Positions 1-6,796 of a stretch of 39,736 nt of DNA are shown here, in pieces (the first letter of the stretch is position 1; each line of letters opens with the position of its first letter). Under the pieces are notes generated by a model. It was not told where the DNA came from and did no database searches. It saw only the letters and a program-made list of their open reading frames with translations. The stretch comes from a virus. Location of the stretch: the IMG/VR virus record IMGVR_UViG_3300032322_000225, positions 1 to 39,736 of that record, one strand, 5' to 3'. A program made the translations under genes and the position numbers.

Positions 1-123
1 ACCACTGGGAGAACAGGCACCAAACGATGCTGCATTTATTGACCTTGTTAGTACCTTGTGCGTGTTTCTTACTGGTTCTCTTGCTGGCGTACTTGCAGGA
101 AATGGATTGAAGTCTAAGCCAAA
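1..123. repeat. Left copy of 123-bp terminal direct repeat
   Basis: These 123 bases are identical to 39614-39736. The repeat lies inside a coding sequence that reads without interruption when the ends are joined, so the window represents a circular or terminally redundant genome of about 39,613 unique bases. It may be an assembly overlap from a circular or circularly permuted molecule, or a genuine short terminal repeat. The sequence alone cannot decide. Confidence 0.95.
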
Positions 124-145
124 AGAAAAGAAAGATGGAGAATAA
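2..145 (+). CDS. Small two-helix membrane protein, holin-like (3' part)
   Basis: This is the 3' part of the gene that begins at 39483. Joined across the terminal repeat it encodes 91 residues. The first hydrophobic helix (about residues 16-40) is encoded at the right end of the window. The second (VSTLCVFLTGSLAGVLAG) lies here, followed by a charged Lys/Glu tail. Two short helices with a charged C-terminus, directly before an endolysin, suit a holin or antiholin. The stop codon overlaps the endolysin start in a TAATG arrangement, which suggests translational coupling. No specific holin family is recognised. Confidence 0.7.
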   Translation, partial: PLGEQAPNDAAFIDLVSTLCVFLTGSLAGVLAGNGLKSKPKEKKDGE

Positions 146-648
146 TGAAACCTGTAGTTAACAGAGCCACACCTGCTGCAATCGCAGTGCTGCGCCAAGC
201 AACAGCATTAAAACCACTTCGCAAGAAAGCCTCAGATGGGCTGCTTCCAAGTGCTGCTCATGTAAAAGCCAGCCCTAATTCAGACCACAACACAGGACTT
301 GCAGTTGACTTAACACACGACCCTAAGCAGGGCATTGATTGTGTTGAGATATTTGAAAAGTTAAAGGAAGATGCACGAGTTGACTATCTAATTTTCCAAG
401 GAAAGATTTGGTCAAAGGCTCGCGCTAAAGAAGGTAACCGCAAGTACACAGGTTCTAACCCACATAACAAACATCTTCATATTTCAATCAAGCCAGAACT
501 ATCTAAGGATACAAGCCCTTGGTTTTGGTGGCTTAACCAGCCAAAAATTATTAACCAGGTGGTATCAAAGGTGATGCCAGTACCTGCTAAAAAGGCGTAT
601 ACCGCCGAAGTTTGTACCTGTTGCAAGGTGCATAGCAAGACAAAATAA
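145..648 (+). CDS. Endolysin, M15-family zinc peptidase
   Basis: The 167-residue protein has the metal-binding signature of M15 peptidases (D-Ala-D-Ala carboxypeptidase and L-Ala-D-Glu endopeptidase type). There is an SDHNTGLAVD segment with H48 and D55, and a later HNKHLHISI segment with H107, H110 and H112. These enzymes cut peptide cross-links in peptidoglycan. The position between two holin-like genes makes it the likely lysis enzyme. No signal peptide is visible, so release would depend on a holin. After the catalytic domain a tail of about 40 residues ends in a CTCC cluster (157-160), perhaps a small wall-binding or metal-binding element. The start overlaps the preceding stop. The family is fairly certain, but the exact bond cut is not. 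Confidence 0.85.
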   Translation: MKPVVNRATPAAIAVLRQATALKPLRKKASDGLLPSAAHVKASPNSDHNTGLAVDLTHDPKQGIDCVEIFEKLKEDARVDYLIFQGKIWSKARAKEGNRKYTGSNPHNKHLHISIKPELSKDTSPWFWWLNQPKIINQVVSKVMPVPAKKAYTAEVCTCCKVHSKTK

Positions 649-659
649 AGGAGCAATAA

Positions 660-848
660 ATGAATCCACAGTTAAAGCAAGTTGTACTATCTTGGTTCCG
701 TGCAGCAGCAGCAGCAGCCGTTGCATTGTATGTAAGCGGAATTACTGACCCTAAGCAATTAGGAGCAGCAGCATTAGCAGGTCTTGCAGGACCAGTTCTT
801 AAGTGGCTAGACCCATCAGCAACAGAGTTTGGTCGTGGCTCTAACTAA
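660..848 (+). CDS. Holin-like small membrane protein
   Basis: This 62-residue protein has an Ala-rich hydrophobic helix (about 13-27), a short loop, a second hydrophobic stretch (about 35-48) and the C-terminal motif WLDPSATEFGRG. From memory of the family, this layout and tail resemble small holin-like proteins of actinobacteriophages that lie beside endolysins. A good Shine-Dalgarno (AAAGGAGCAATAA) precedes ATG 660. It lies 11 bases after the endolysin and just before a strong terminator, so it closes the late transcript. The holin role is inferred from size, helices and position. Confidence 0.75.
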   Translation: MNPQLKQVVLSWFRAAAAAAVALYVSGITDPKQLGAAALAGLAGPVLKWLDPSATEFGRGSN

Positions 849-864
849 GTAGTTTAAACAGATT

Positions 865-895
865 AGCCCCTCGCTTTTTAGCGGGGGGCTTTTTT
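865..895 (+). terminator. Rho-independent terminator ending the late (lysis) transcript
   Basis: A ten-pair stem (865-874 with 881-890, one G-T pair) closes a six-base loop and runs into six T residues at 890-895. It follows the holin-like gene. The stop codon of the opposing HNH gene (878-880) lies in the loop and stem, so the two convergent transcripts meet here. On the minus strand no T-run follows, so it should act mainly on plus-strand transcription. A GTTTAAAC copy (852-859) lies between the holin-like gene and the stem. Confidence 0.9.
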
Positions 896-1243
896 GCTTT
901 CCCAATCTCTATTGTCTTGAGTCTTTAGTCGGTGGCAGTTGGCACATAGTGTCTGTAGATTTGCCATGTCATTGTTCTGATGGTTGCCATCTATGTGGTC
1001 TATATCTAACTGACTACGGTGTATTGCTACAAAACCACAATCCTCACAGTAATCCTTTTTGTATTTAGATAACTTAACACGATTGACATTGGACTTGGTT
1101 CGACAAGACCAGTAGCCTCGTTGCTTTAACTTAAGTCTTGTGGGTCCACACACTGCACAGATACCCCATCGTTTGGCTGGGTTCTTGAGCAGCAGGCGAT
1201 GCTGCTTTGGTTTATCCGCCTGTCGAGTAGAAGCCAGAGGCAT
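878..1243 (-). CDS. HNH endonuclease
   Basis: This 121-residue protein has a classical HNH module. C66 and C69 start the treble clef, D82-H83 lie in LDIDHIDGN, followed by the Asn-rich NHQNNDMANLQTLC segment, then C100, C103 and H104. Extra cysteines C29, C32 and C47 suggest a second zinc knuckle near the N-terminus. Such enzymes nick or cut DNA. In phages they act in packaging or as free-standing homing nucleases. Here it lies at the end of a small minus-strand group, far from terminase, which favours a selfish or accessory role. The first residues overlap the end of the FmdB-like gene by 32 bases in another frame, so a slightly later start is possible. Confidence 0.85.
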   Translation of the reverse strand: MPLASTRQADKPKQHRLLLKNPAKRWGICAVCGPTRLKLKQRGYWSCRTKSNVNRVKLSKYKKDYCEDCGFVAIHRSQLDIDHIDGNHQNNDMANLQTLCANCHRLKTQDNRDWESKKAPR

Positions 1244-1388
1244 TGAACTTCACTGGTGGGCTACTCCAAATGCGAGACATTAGTTGACTGCAGCATGTAC
1301 ATATAGGGGCATCAGCCTCGGCATGCATCGAACGCTCAATCTCCACGACTATCTCACATTGTGGACACTTGTATTCGTACTTACTCAC
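1212..1388 (-). CDS. FmdB-like zinc-ribbon protein
   Basis: This 58-residue ORF starts at GTG. It opens with SKYEYKCPQCE (C8, C11) and has a second cysteine cluster at C30, C32 and C33. It ends RIWSSPPVKFNASGFYSTGG, which I recognise as the tail of FmdB-family zinc ribbons that are common in phages. The role is unknown, perhaps transcription regulation or metal-dependent protein binding. The start overlaps the stop of the preceding 47-residue gene by 8 bases, and the end overlaps the HNH gene. Translational coupling along the whole minus-strand group is likely. Confidence 0.8.
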   Translation of the reverse strand: MSKYEYKCPQCEIVVEIERSMHAEADAPICTCCSQLMSRIWSSPPVKFNASGFYSTGG

Positions 1389-1524
1389 GAGTATTAAGAA
1401 TCCTCTTTAATGCGTTTAAACGGCGTTGTCTGGCTTTTTGTTCACGATTTACTCCACGGCTAAAGCCAAGGCGGTAAAAAAAATATGCTTCAATCAAAGC
1501 AATCAGTATTAGAATTAGTTTCAT
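1381..1524 (-). CDS. 47-residue membrane protein
   Basis: An ORF starting at ATG 1524 encodes one hydrophobic N-terminal helix (KLILILIALIEAYFFY) followed by a strongly basic tail with many Arg and Lys. It starts inside the zinc-ribbon gene (overlap 35 bases) and its stop overlaps the FmdB-like GTG, so it fills an otherwise unexplained 100-base gap. Codons CGT-TTA-AAC in the tail contain a GTTTAAAC copy. The helix-plus-basic-tail layout would place the protein in the host membrane with the tail in the cytoplasm. No family is recognised. Confidence 0.6.
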   Translation of the reverse strand: MKLILILIALIEAYFFYRLGFSRGVNREQKARQRRLNALKRILNTRE

Positions 1525-1744
1525 TGTCATCCACTGGTGTAGGTACGGTAACTAATGCGCCACAGTCAGCACACTTAGCATCAGTAAACCATAGGCTAAT
1601 CTCGTTATCTTCAAACATGCATCCAACTTGGAATACAAGATGCCCACAATTCAGGCAAACACTTGAAGGTATACCACGCAAGTTCACTTGGGCTGGCTTC
1701 GCTCGCCTCTTGACGAGTCTCGCTATTACACCCTTACGCTGCAC
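1490..1744 (-). CDS. Small zinc-ribbon protein
   Basis: The 84-residue reading frame contains two CxxC pairs (C30/C33 in VCLNCGH and C58/C61 in KCADCGA) separated by an aromatic, acidic segment, then an acidic C-terminus. This is the pattern of small phage zinc ribbons of unknown function. The GTG at 1744 lacks a clear ribosome-binding site, and an internal GTG near residue 20 would remove the basic leader, so the start is uncertain. It is the first gene of the minus-strand group that runs to 878 and diverges from the exonuclease operon. Confidence 0.65.
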   Translation of the reverse strand: MQRKGVIARLVKRRAKPAQVNLRGIPSSVCLNCGHLVFQVGCMFEDNEISLWFTDAKCADCGALVTVPTPVDDNETNSNTDCFD

Positions 1745-1853
1745 GAACAGGAGTGTAGTAGTCGTTTAAACTACATGCTTGTAATTAGACTTCGGCGTGT
1801 CGCACAATAGAGCAGACTTTGTGCAGTAATCTCCTCTATTGAAAGGATAAACA
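1745..1853. promoter_or_regulatory. Divergent control region before the replication operon
   Basis: This 109-base gap separates the minus-strand zinc-ribbon group from the plus-strand replication genes. It holds one GTTTAAAC (1764-1771) and a perfect 8-base inverted repeat CAATAGAG / CTCTATTG (1805-1812 and 1834-1841, spacer 21) just before the exonuclease ribosome-binding site. A weak plus-strand promoter candidate is TTGTAA (1779-1784), an 18-base spacer, then CACAAT (1803-1808). That promoter is only a consensus guess. The inverted repeat could be an operator or an RNA hairpin. Confidence 0.45.
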
Positions 1854-2708
1854 ATGACACTTGAACAAGTAACAGGTAAGAATTATGTCAGCCACTCTGC
1901 CCTAAATACATGGCTCAGTTGTGGGTGGCAGTTCTACCTATCACGAATACAACAAGTTCCAGAACAACCATCATACTGGTTAGCAGGTGGTAAGGCAGTA
2001 CATGAGGCAACGGAGCAGTACGACCGTTTGTACCATGGACTACCTAACCAAGATGATTTCTCAGAGATTGCAGCATTTACAACTTTCTGGGATAACAACT
2101 TCAAGGGTGCCGACAACGGTATGCCTTGGCGTGCAGGTGGTCGTGCTACTAAAGCCAATCCGAATAAAGAGGATGCTGGCTGGTGGCTAGACAACGGACC
2201 AAAGATGATTAACTTTTGGACACAGTTCAGACAAGACAGTGGCTTCAATATGTATCAGTTACCTGATGGCAGTGAGGCTATTGAAACAGAACTTAATCAG
2301 GAAGTTGGGGGCGTACCTTTAAAGGCGTTCCTCGACCGACTAATGGTTGCACCGACTGGTGAGTTGATAGTAGTAGACATTAAGACAAGTTCTCGTGAAC
2401 CTGCCTCACTAACTCAACTAGGTATCTACGCAATTCTTGTGGAGAAAACCTTTGGTGTTCGCCCATCTCTTGGCTCTTACTTTATGGCTCGCACTGGGGA
2501 ACTTACTGCTCCTCAATCATTAGACCGTTACACTGAGGCTCGCCTTGGTTCATGGGCTAAGGGCTTTGAGTTAGCCATGGAAAATAAAATCTTTATCCCT
2601 CAAGTAACTAGCATGTGTGGCACTTGTTCAGTCAATGCTGCATGCTATGCCGTTGATGGTAAAGACTCCCATCTCTACCCTGAAATAACTATAGGAGAAA
2701 ACAAATGA
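1854..2708 (+). CDS. PD-(D/E)XK exonuclease, Cas4/RecB-like with Fe-S cysteines
   Basis: The 284-residue protein matches the RecB/Cas4/AddB-type nuclease family. It has a GGKAVHE motif with H50, D161 in FLDRL, D175 and K177 in VVDIKTS, and a QLGIYA motif (Q188, Y192). Four cysteines, C23 near the N-terminus and C255, C258 and C264 near the C-terminus, are spaced as in nucleases that hold a 4Fe-4S cluster. Such enzymes resect DNA ends for recombination-dependent replication. It begins the replication operon behind a good ribosome-binding site (GAAAGGATAAACA). The stop overlaps the next start in ATGA, linking it to the zinc-finger protein. Confidence 0.85.
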   Translation: MTLEQVTGKNYVSHSALNTWLSCGWQFYLSRIQQVPEQPSYWLAGGKAVHEATEQYDRLYHGLPNQDDFSEIAAFTTFWDNNFKGADNGMPWRAGGRATKANPNKEDAGWWLDNGPKMINFWTQFRQDSGFNMYQLPDGSEAIETELNQEVGGVPLKAFLDRLMVAPTGELIVVDIKTSSREPASLTQLGIYAILVEKTFGVRPSLGSYFMARTGELTAPQSLDRYTEARLGSWAKGFELAMENKIFIPQVTSMCGTCSVNAACYAVDGKDSHLYPEITIGENK

Positions 2709-3127
2709 GCACTACCGAAGCAGCAATTCAGATTAACTTCAAGACAAAGCGTGATGGCATGTTGATTAACCTTCGTGCTAACGATGCGATTGAACTTGAT
2801 GGTCTACTAGATGCAGTATCACAACGCCTTGCAACACTGCTTGATTTAGAATCAACAGTTGAATCAATGGCAGCACAGTCAGCACCAGCACAATCACCAG
2901 CAGCAGTTATTGCTGCAGCATTTCCAGGTGCACGCGAGGTACCAGCACAACCTCCAGTTGCAGGCTATAAGCCAGCAGGTGCAGGAGCACCACAGTGCAC
3001 ATGCGGTGCAGGACCAATGCGTTTGGTACCAGCAGGTATTGCGAAAGCAACTGGTCGCCCATACAAGGGCTTCTATGCATGTCCACAACCACAGGGTCAG
3101 GCTTGCCAAAACAAGGTACCTGCATAA
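2705..3127 (+). CDS. Zinc-finger protein, possible ssDNA-binding partner of the exonuclease
   Basis: The 140-residue protein has three parts. The N-terminal domain (about 1-55) is of mixed alpha/beta type. A Pro/Ala/Gln-rich linker (56-95) follows. The C-terminal zinc ribbon uses C98, C100, C126 and C134 and contains LVPAGIAKATGRPYKGFYACP. This finger resembles topoisomerase-tail or GRF-type fingers that bind single-stranded DNA. The ATGA overlap with the exonuclease and the helicase next door support a role in handling single-stranded DNA. The family is unconfirmed. The repetitive linker creates long false reading frames on both strands. Confidence 0.6.
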   Translation: MSTTEAAIQINFKTKRDGMLINLRANDAIELDGLLDAVSQRLATLLDLESTVESMAAQSAPAQSPAAVIAAAFPGAREVPAQPPVAGYKPAGAGAPQCTCGAGPMRLVPAGIAKATGRPYKGFYACPQPQGQACQNKVPA

Positions 3128-3130
3128 CCC

Positions 3131-3928
3131 ATGCGCCTACTCAGCCGTGCTATTAAAACTGCATCACAAGGGGGAGCGACACTACCTGTAGTGTGGCAAT
3201 CACTTGCAGCGCAGCAAATAGCAATCCGTTACGGCGAGGTAAGCATGATTGCTGGACCGCCAGGGGCAGGCAAGTCAACACTTGCTTTGTCCTTGGCAGT
3301 CCGTGCAAAAGTTCCAACCCTTTATATTTCTGCAGACACACACTCACATACGATGAGCCTTCGTCTACTTGCTTTGCTAACTGGCAAGCATCAGTCAGAT
3401 GTTGAACCATTGATGGAACAAGACAGAGACTGGGCAGCACAAATGCTCAAGCCTGCCGACCATATTATGTGGGAGTTTGATTCATCCCCAACGCTTAAAG
3501 ATATTGAAGATGCAGTCCTTGCATCTCGTGAGCGACTGGGCGAAGATGTGCGTTTAATCGTATTAGATAACGCAGTGGATGTAACGATGGACTCACAAGA
3601 TGAGTGGGGTGGACTGCGTACCTTGATGAAGGAATTGAAATGGTGGGCTAGAGAAACTGGAGCAGCCGTTGTTGTGTGTCACCACACGAGCGAAGGCGTA
3701 CCAGGAAATCCTTGCCCACCACAGAAGGCACTGCATGGGAAAGTGGCGCAGACTCCTTCGTTAATTCTTACCGTACATAATCAGATTTCTACAATGGGAG
3801 TCTGTGCAGTTAAGAACCGTTATGGTCCAGCAGATGCAACTGGTGGTACACCAGTGTGGTTGTCGTATGAACCAGCATCAATGCAAATCAACGATGTAAT
3901 TTCATACGAACCAATGCAGTTAATTTAG
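3131..3928 (+). CDS. DnaB/RecA-like replicative helicase ATPase
   Basis: This 265-residue ATPase has a perfect Walker A (AGPPGAGKST, residues 41-50) and a Walker B (RLIVLDN, 141-147). A following VVVCHH segment (180-185) resembles the sensor or motif-3 strand of RecA-fold helicases. It matches the short single-domain RepA / AAA_25 type found in phages that lack a full DnaB with its N-terminal primase-binding domain. It probably unwinds the replication fork with the split primase encoded downstream. It begins 3 bases after the zinc-finger gene, without an obvious strong ribosome-binding site, so coupling is likely. Confidence 0.8.
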   Translation: MRLLSRAIKTASQGGATLPVVWQSLAAQQIAIRYGEVSMIAGPPGAGKSTLALSLAVRAKVPTLYISADTHSHTMSLRLLALLTGKHQSDVEPLMEQDRDWAAQMLKPADHIMWEFDSSPTLKDIEDAVLASRERLGEDVRLIVLDNAVDVTMDSQDEWGGLRTLMKELKWWARETGAAVVVCHHTSEGVPGNPCPPQKALHGKVAQTPSLILTVHNQISTMGVCAVKNRYGPADATGGTPVWLSYEPASMQINDVISYEPMQLI

Positions 3929-3936
3929 GAGAACAC

Positions 3937-4254
3937 ATGTGGGAACTTACAGTAGTTGAAAATGCAGGAGAAATCCCAGCATCAAAAGTCAAAGATGAGA
4001 TTTCAGTTGAAACAAAACCTCTCCTCATAGACATCAAGGCACAGTTAATGATTGCTATGCCTAAGACACTTACATACACCGTTGGTTGGAGGGCAGTTGT
4101 TTGGCAAAATAAAGAGACTGGTCAGTTCAAAGACCTATCCGAAGCAGAGTACAATCAATATATTACAAGCGGGTCTGTCAATCCCACAGGGGGAGATGGA
4201 AAAGATGGTAAACAAGATGAAGTTACCAGCGGAGATGAAGGAAGCACTGCTTGA
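3937..4254 (+). CDS. Unknown protein in the replication operon
   Basis: This 105-residue protein opens with a short conserved-looking segment and has a middle region with Tyr-Thr and Trp strands (LTYTVGWRAVVW). It ends in a Gly/Asp/Glu-rich disordered tail. No family is recognised. A good ribosome-binding site (TTAGGAGAACAC) precedes ATG 3937. The acidic tail is encoded in a stretch that overlaps the first 50 bases of the next gene in another frame, so the tail composition may be constrained by that overlap. Confidence 0.65.
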   Translation: MWELTVVENAGEIPASKVKDEISVETKPLLIDIKAQLMIAMPKTLTYTVGWRAVVWQNKETGQFKDLSEAEYNQYITSGSVNPTGGDGKDGKQDEVTSGDEGSTA

Positions 4255-4507
4255 AGAACTGCCTCAAGTAATTGAGCAGATGGAGGAAGTAGCCAAGAAG
4301 GTTTACGACCCCCATCAGATATGGCTAGAAGCCATGCAGTTTGCAGATTATGTAACGCAACTATCCAACCATCTTAAGGATGACCACGGTAGAGATTGCA
4401 TACTAGACATAGCAGAGCAGTTAACTAATATGTCCAACTCGTTTAAACAAATGGGAGAGAACGCACTACGGGTTCTTGATGAAGCAGAAGGGGAACACAA
4501 TGGCTAA
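4205..4507 (+). CDS. Unknown helical protein
   Basis: This 100-residue protein is mostly alpha-helical and charged, with an acidic helix at residues 10-30 and a Met/Leu-rich second half. No family is recognised. The longer reading frame begins at 4052, but ATG 4205 has a GGGGGAG Shine-Dalgarno 9 bases upstream and matches the operon's habit of small overlaps (50 bases with the previous gene, 8 with the next). A GTTTAAAC at 4441-4448 encodes Phe-Lys. ATG 4217 is an alternative start. Confidence 0.65.
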   Translation: MVNKMKLPAEMKEALLEELPQVIEQMEEVAKKVYDPHQIWLEAMQFADYVTQLSNHLKDDHGRDCILDIAEQLTNMSNSFKQMGENALRVLDEAEGEHNG

Positions 4508-5231
4508 CAGTAATCAGGAAACATTATCTCTTGGTTGGTGCGACAACGGTATGGTAGATGGCAAGTTTGCCGAAGGCATTATGTACACCACCGTGACTGC
4601 ACCATCACACAAGATGGCGATTAACAACGCTATCCGTGTGCAAGGTAATCAGATTGGCAGACAACGCCAAGCCCTGCTTGATATGTGGTATGACAAAGTA
4701 AAGACAGACTGGTTATTATGGGTTGACTCTGACATTGTGTTAACCACTGATGTGCTTGCGATGTTATGGAAGATTGCTGATAAGAACACCAAGCCAGTTG
4801 TATGTGGCACTTACTTTATCTCCAAGCAAATGGAGTCATCGTTGATGCAACCTATGCCTGCTTTATTTCACGAGGTCAGTGAGTATGAGATTAAGTATCT
4901 CCACCCACTACCCAAGGATGAAGTGGTAAAGGTTGACTGTGCTGGTTTGGGTCTTACCCTGATGCATCGCAGTGTTGTTCCTAAGTTGCGTGCCATCTCA
5001 CCTGACTACTCAGTGTTTGCTGAGAAGGAAGGGCTAGGAGATAAGTATGTTGGCGAGGACATTGTGTTCTTCCGTAATTTAAAGAAGGCTGGCGTTGATG
5101 TCTATGCACACACTGGTGCAGTTGTTAAGCACATGAAGCGGTTTGCCTATGACGAGAACTACTATGCGTTGTATTGGCAGGCTGCTGCTGCAGCAGAGAG
5201 GCAGACAAATGGCGAGCCAGCAGCAGAGTAA
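4500..5231 (+). CDS. Glycosyltransferase, GT-A fold family 2-like
   Basis: The 243-residue protein has the layout of phage-type family 2 glycosyltransferases. An N-terminal nucleotide-binding region is followed by DWLLWVDSDIVL with a DxD-like metal site, a VVCGTYF strand, a CAGLGLTLMHRSV segment, and GEDIVFFRNLKKAG near the C-terminus, where the ED pair suits the catalytic base. It would transfer a sugar from a nucleotide-sugar to an unknown acceptor, perhaps phage DNA, a virion protein or a host wall polymer. The start at ATG 4500 follows AGAAGGGGA and overlaps the previous gene by 8 bases. Its place inside the replication operon rather than among tail genes mildly favours DNA or an early host target. 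Confidence 0.75.
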   Translation: MANSNQETLSLGWCDNGMVDGKFAEGIMYTTVTAPSHKMAINNAIRVQGNQIGRQRQALLDMWYDKVKTDWLLWVDSDIVLTTDVLAMLWKIADKNTKPVVCGTYFISKQMESSLMQPMPALFHEVSEYEIKYLHPLPKDEVVKVDCAGLGLTLMHRSVVPKLRAISPDYSVFAEKEGLGDKYVGEDIVFFRNLKKAGVDVYAHTGAVVKHMKRFAYDENYYALYWQAAAAAERQTNGEPAAE

Positions 5232-5574
5232 TAAGCGTAGAGGTGCAGCCTTTGAGATTGACCTTGCTGATTGGTTAATGCAACAGGGTTTAAACGCACA
5301 ACGCCTGCCTCGTGCAGGGCGTAACGACATTGGTGATGTATTTTTACCAGCAACCAATGACATTTATGTTATCGAAGCCAAGGCACCACGGCGTGACGGC
5401 AAGGTAGACCTATCGGGTTGGTTGCGTGAGGCGTATGTAGAAGCAGAGAACTACCGTAAGTCTAAGAAACTTGCGAGTGCACCTACACCATTGGTAATTA
5501 TCAAGGCATCTAACAAAGGAATTGAGGATGCCTATGTTGTGCAAAGGCTAGGTGACATCCTTGCAAAACTCTAA
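5209..5574 (+). CDS. Holliday-junction-resolvase-like PD-(D/E)XK nuclease
   Basis: This 121-residue protein looks like archaeal-type Hjc/VRR resolvases. It has an N-terminal RRGAAFE (E16), then an RAGRNDIGDVF segment with D40 and D43, then VIEAKA with E56 and K58, which together form the PD-(D/E)XK active site. It probably resolves branched DNA before packaging. ATG 5209 lies within the end of the glycosyltransferase gene (23-base overlap), behind GCAGAGAGGC. A GTTTAAAC encodes Leu-Asn at residues 28-29. The nuclease fold is well supported, but junction specificity is inferred. Confidence 0.75.
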   Translation: MASQQQSNKRRGAAFEIDLADWLMQQGLNAQRLPRAGRNDIGDVFLPATNDIYVIEAKAPRRDGKVDLSGWLREAYVEAENYRKSKKLASAPTPLVIIKASNKGIEDAYVVQRLGDILAKL

Positions 5575-5932
5575 GCACGACATAGTTAAAGTCCTTGAGC
5601 ATTACGGTTTTGATATACCGCACGGAAGGCGTGGCTGGTTCACACTGCGCTGCGCTTTCCACGGTGATAGAGTTAAGTCTGCCCGTTTAAACATAGACAA
5701 CGGTGGGTTTCGTTGCTTCGGATGTGAGATGGCTGGAGATGTGTATTCACTGATAATGAAGAAAGAAGGAGTGGGATTCAATGAGGCTAAGCAAATCGCA
5801 GAAGGAATTACTGGAGAAAGCAACGGAGAGTTACGCTCAAAACCTACAGGAAATAGTGCCGTACCTACAGAGCAGAGGTATCACAGAACAGACAGCGACT
5901 ATGTTTCGCCTCGGTTTCGTAAGAGAGCCTGA
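5552..5932 (+). CDS. DnaG-type primase zinc-binding domain (separate protein)
   Basis: The 126-residue protein carries the CHC2-like zinc finger of DnaG primases: C34 and H37 in LRCAFHGD, C55 and C58 in GFRCFGCEMAGD, and the usual SARLNID strand between. This finger recognises single-stranded template. After about residue 88 the sequence becomes low in structure and overlaps the first 152 bases of the TOPRIM gene in another frame. A zinc domain and a TOPRIM domain on separate reading frames suggest a split primase, or one joined by frameshifting. It starts at GTG 5552, overlapping the resolvase gene. Confidence 0.75.
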   Translation: MTSLQNSKHDIVKVLEHYGFDIPHGRRGWFTLRCAFHGDRVKSARLNIDNGGFRCFGCEMAGDVYSLIMKKEGVGFNEAKQIAEGITGESNGELRSKPTGNSAVPTEQRYHRTDSDYVSPRFRKRA

Positions 5933-6398
5933 GATGGGGCATGAACCTTATGTTGGTAAGTTAGCAATCCCTTACCTCACACCCACAGGAGTGATTGACA
6001 TACGGTTCCGCAGTTTAAACAGTGATGGCGGTCCGAAATACATGAGCAGACCAGGGGCTACGACTCACATCTATAACATCAGTGCGCTTGGTAATGATTC
6101 AGATGTACTTGCTATCTGTGAAGGTGAACTCGATACAGTTGTAGCCACACAAGCAGGGTTTAGTGCAGTTGGTTTGCCTGGGGCTAACAACTGGAAGTCC
6201 TTTTACAATCGTGTACTTGCTGACTGGTCAAAAGTTATCTTGTTGTGCGATGGTGACAACGCAGGGCGTGAGATGGCTAAACATTTAAGCAGAGAATTAG
6301 ACAATGTGTTTCCTGTATTCATGCCTGAGGGTCAAGATGTTAATGATGTTTACTTAGCCGAAGGCGCTGACGGTTTACGAAAGCGAGCGGGTGTTTAA
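5781..6398 (+). CDS. DnaG-type primase TOPRIM catalytic protein
   Basis: The 205-residue protein has the primase catalytic core. An N-terminal helical part (ESYAQNLQEIVPYLQSRGIT) is followed by a basic IDIRFRSLN strand and the TOPRIM motifs ICEGELD (E114, E116) and LLCDGDNAG (D157, D159), then VNDVY. It would make RNA primers. It has its own start at ATG 5781 with AAGGAG 9 bases upstream, inside the zinc-domain gene, so both proteins can be made from one message. The stop codon TAA is embedded in a GTTTAAAC that sits just before the next start. Confidence 0.8.
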   Translation: MRLSKSQKELLEKATESYAQNLQEIVPYLQSRGITEQTATMFRLGFVREPEMGHEPYVGKLAIPYLTPTGVIDIRFRSLNSDGGPKYMSRPGATTHIYNISALGNDSDVLAICEGELDTVVATQAGFSAVGLPGANNWKSFYNRVLADWSKVILLCDGDNAGREMAKHLSRELDNVFPVFMPEGQDVNDVYLAEGADGLRKRAGV

Positions 6399-6400
6399 AC

Positions 6401-6796
6401 ATGATGGTAAAGAACTCATCATTTGATTTGGACTTTGGCTACGGTCGTAAGGGCGAACAATTAGTTGAGGCTTTACTAACAGAAGGTAAGACAGTAGAAG
6501 TTAAGCGTGACCGTAAGTGGTGGGCAACTAACAACATTTATGTAGAGGTTGAGTGTTGGTTCAACAAGACTAAATCTTGGGAACCATCAGGTTTGATGGT
6601 TACTACCGCTGAGTATTGGGCGTTTGTTCTTGAGCGTGGTGTTGTCATGGTACCAACAGACCATGTGCACTACGCAATCAGGGAGTTTGGTAAGGAAATT
6701 ACTTGCGAGATACCACCGAACTGGAGTAAAGGCTTCCTAATTACTATCGAGGATTTACTAACAACAATGAAGGAACTTAAACATGGAGAACAATAA
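6401..6796 (+). CDS. Probable nuclease-like protein
   Basis: This 131-residue protein has an N-terminal FGYGRKGEQLVEALL helix with E19/E23, then KTVEVKRDRKWW, which gives an E-x-K motif followed by aromatic strands (IYVEVECWF). The order resembles small phage PD-(D/E)XK-type nucleases, but I cannot assign the full active site, so the function is tentative. It begins directly after a GTTTAAAC whose TAA ends the primase gene. No strong Shine-Dalgarno is seen, so coupling to the primase stop is likely. ATG 6401 and ATG 6404 are both possible starts. Confidence 0.6.
   Translation: MMVKNSSFDLDFGYGRKGEQLVEALLTEGKTVEVKRDRKWWATNNIYVEVECWFNKTKSWEPSGLMVTTAEYWAFVLERGVVMVPTDHVHYAIREFGKEITCEIPPNWSKGFLITIEDLLTTMKELKHGEQ

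Noticed and set aside
2859-3191. Gln/His-rich ORF overlapping the zinc-finger gene
   Set aside because: It comes from the CAG/CCA-rich linker read in another frame. The in-frame zinc ribbon is clearly the real product.
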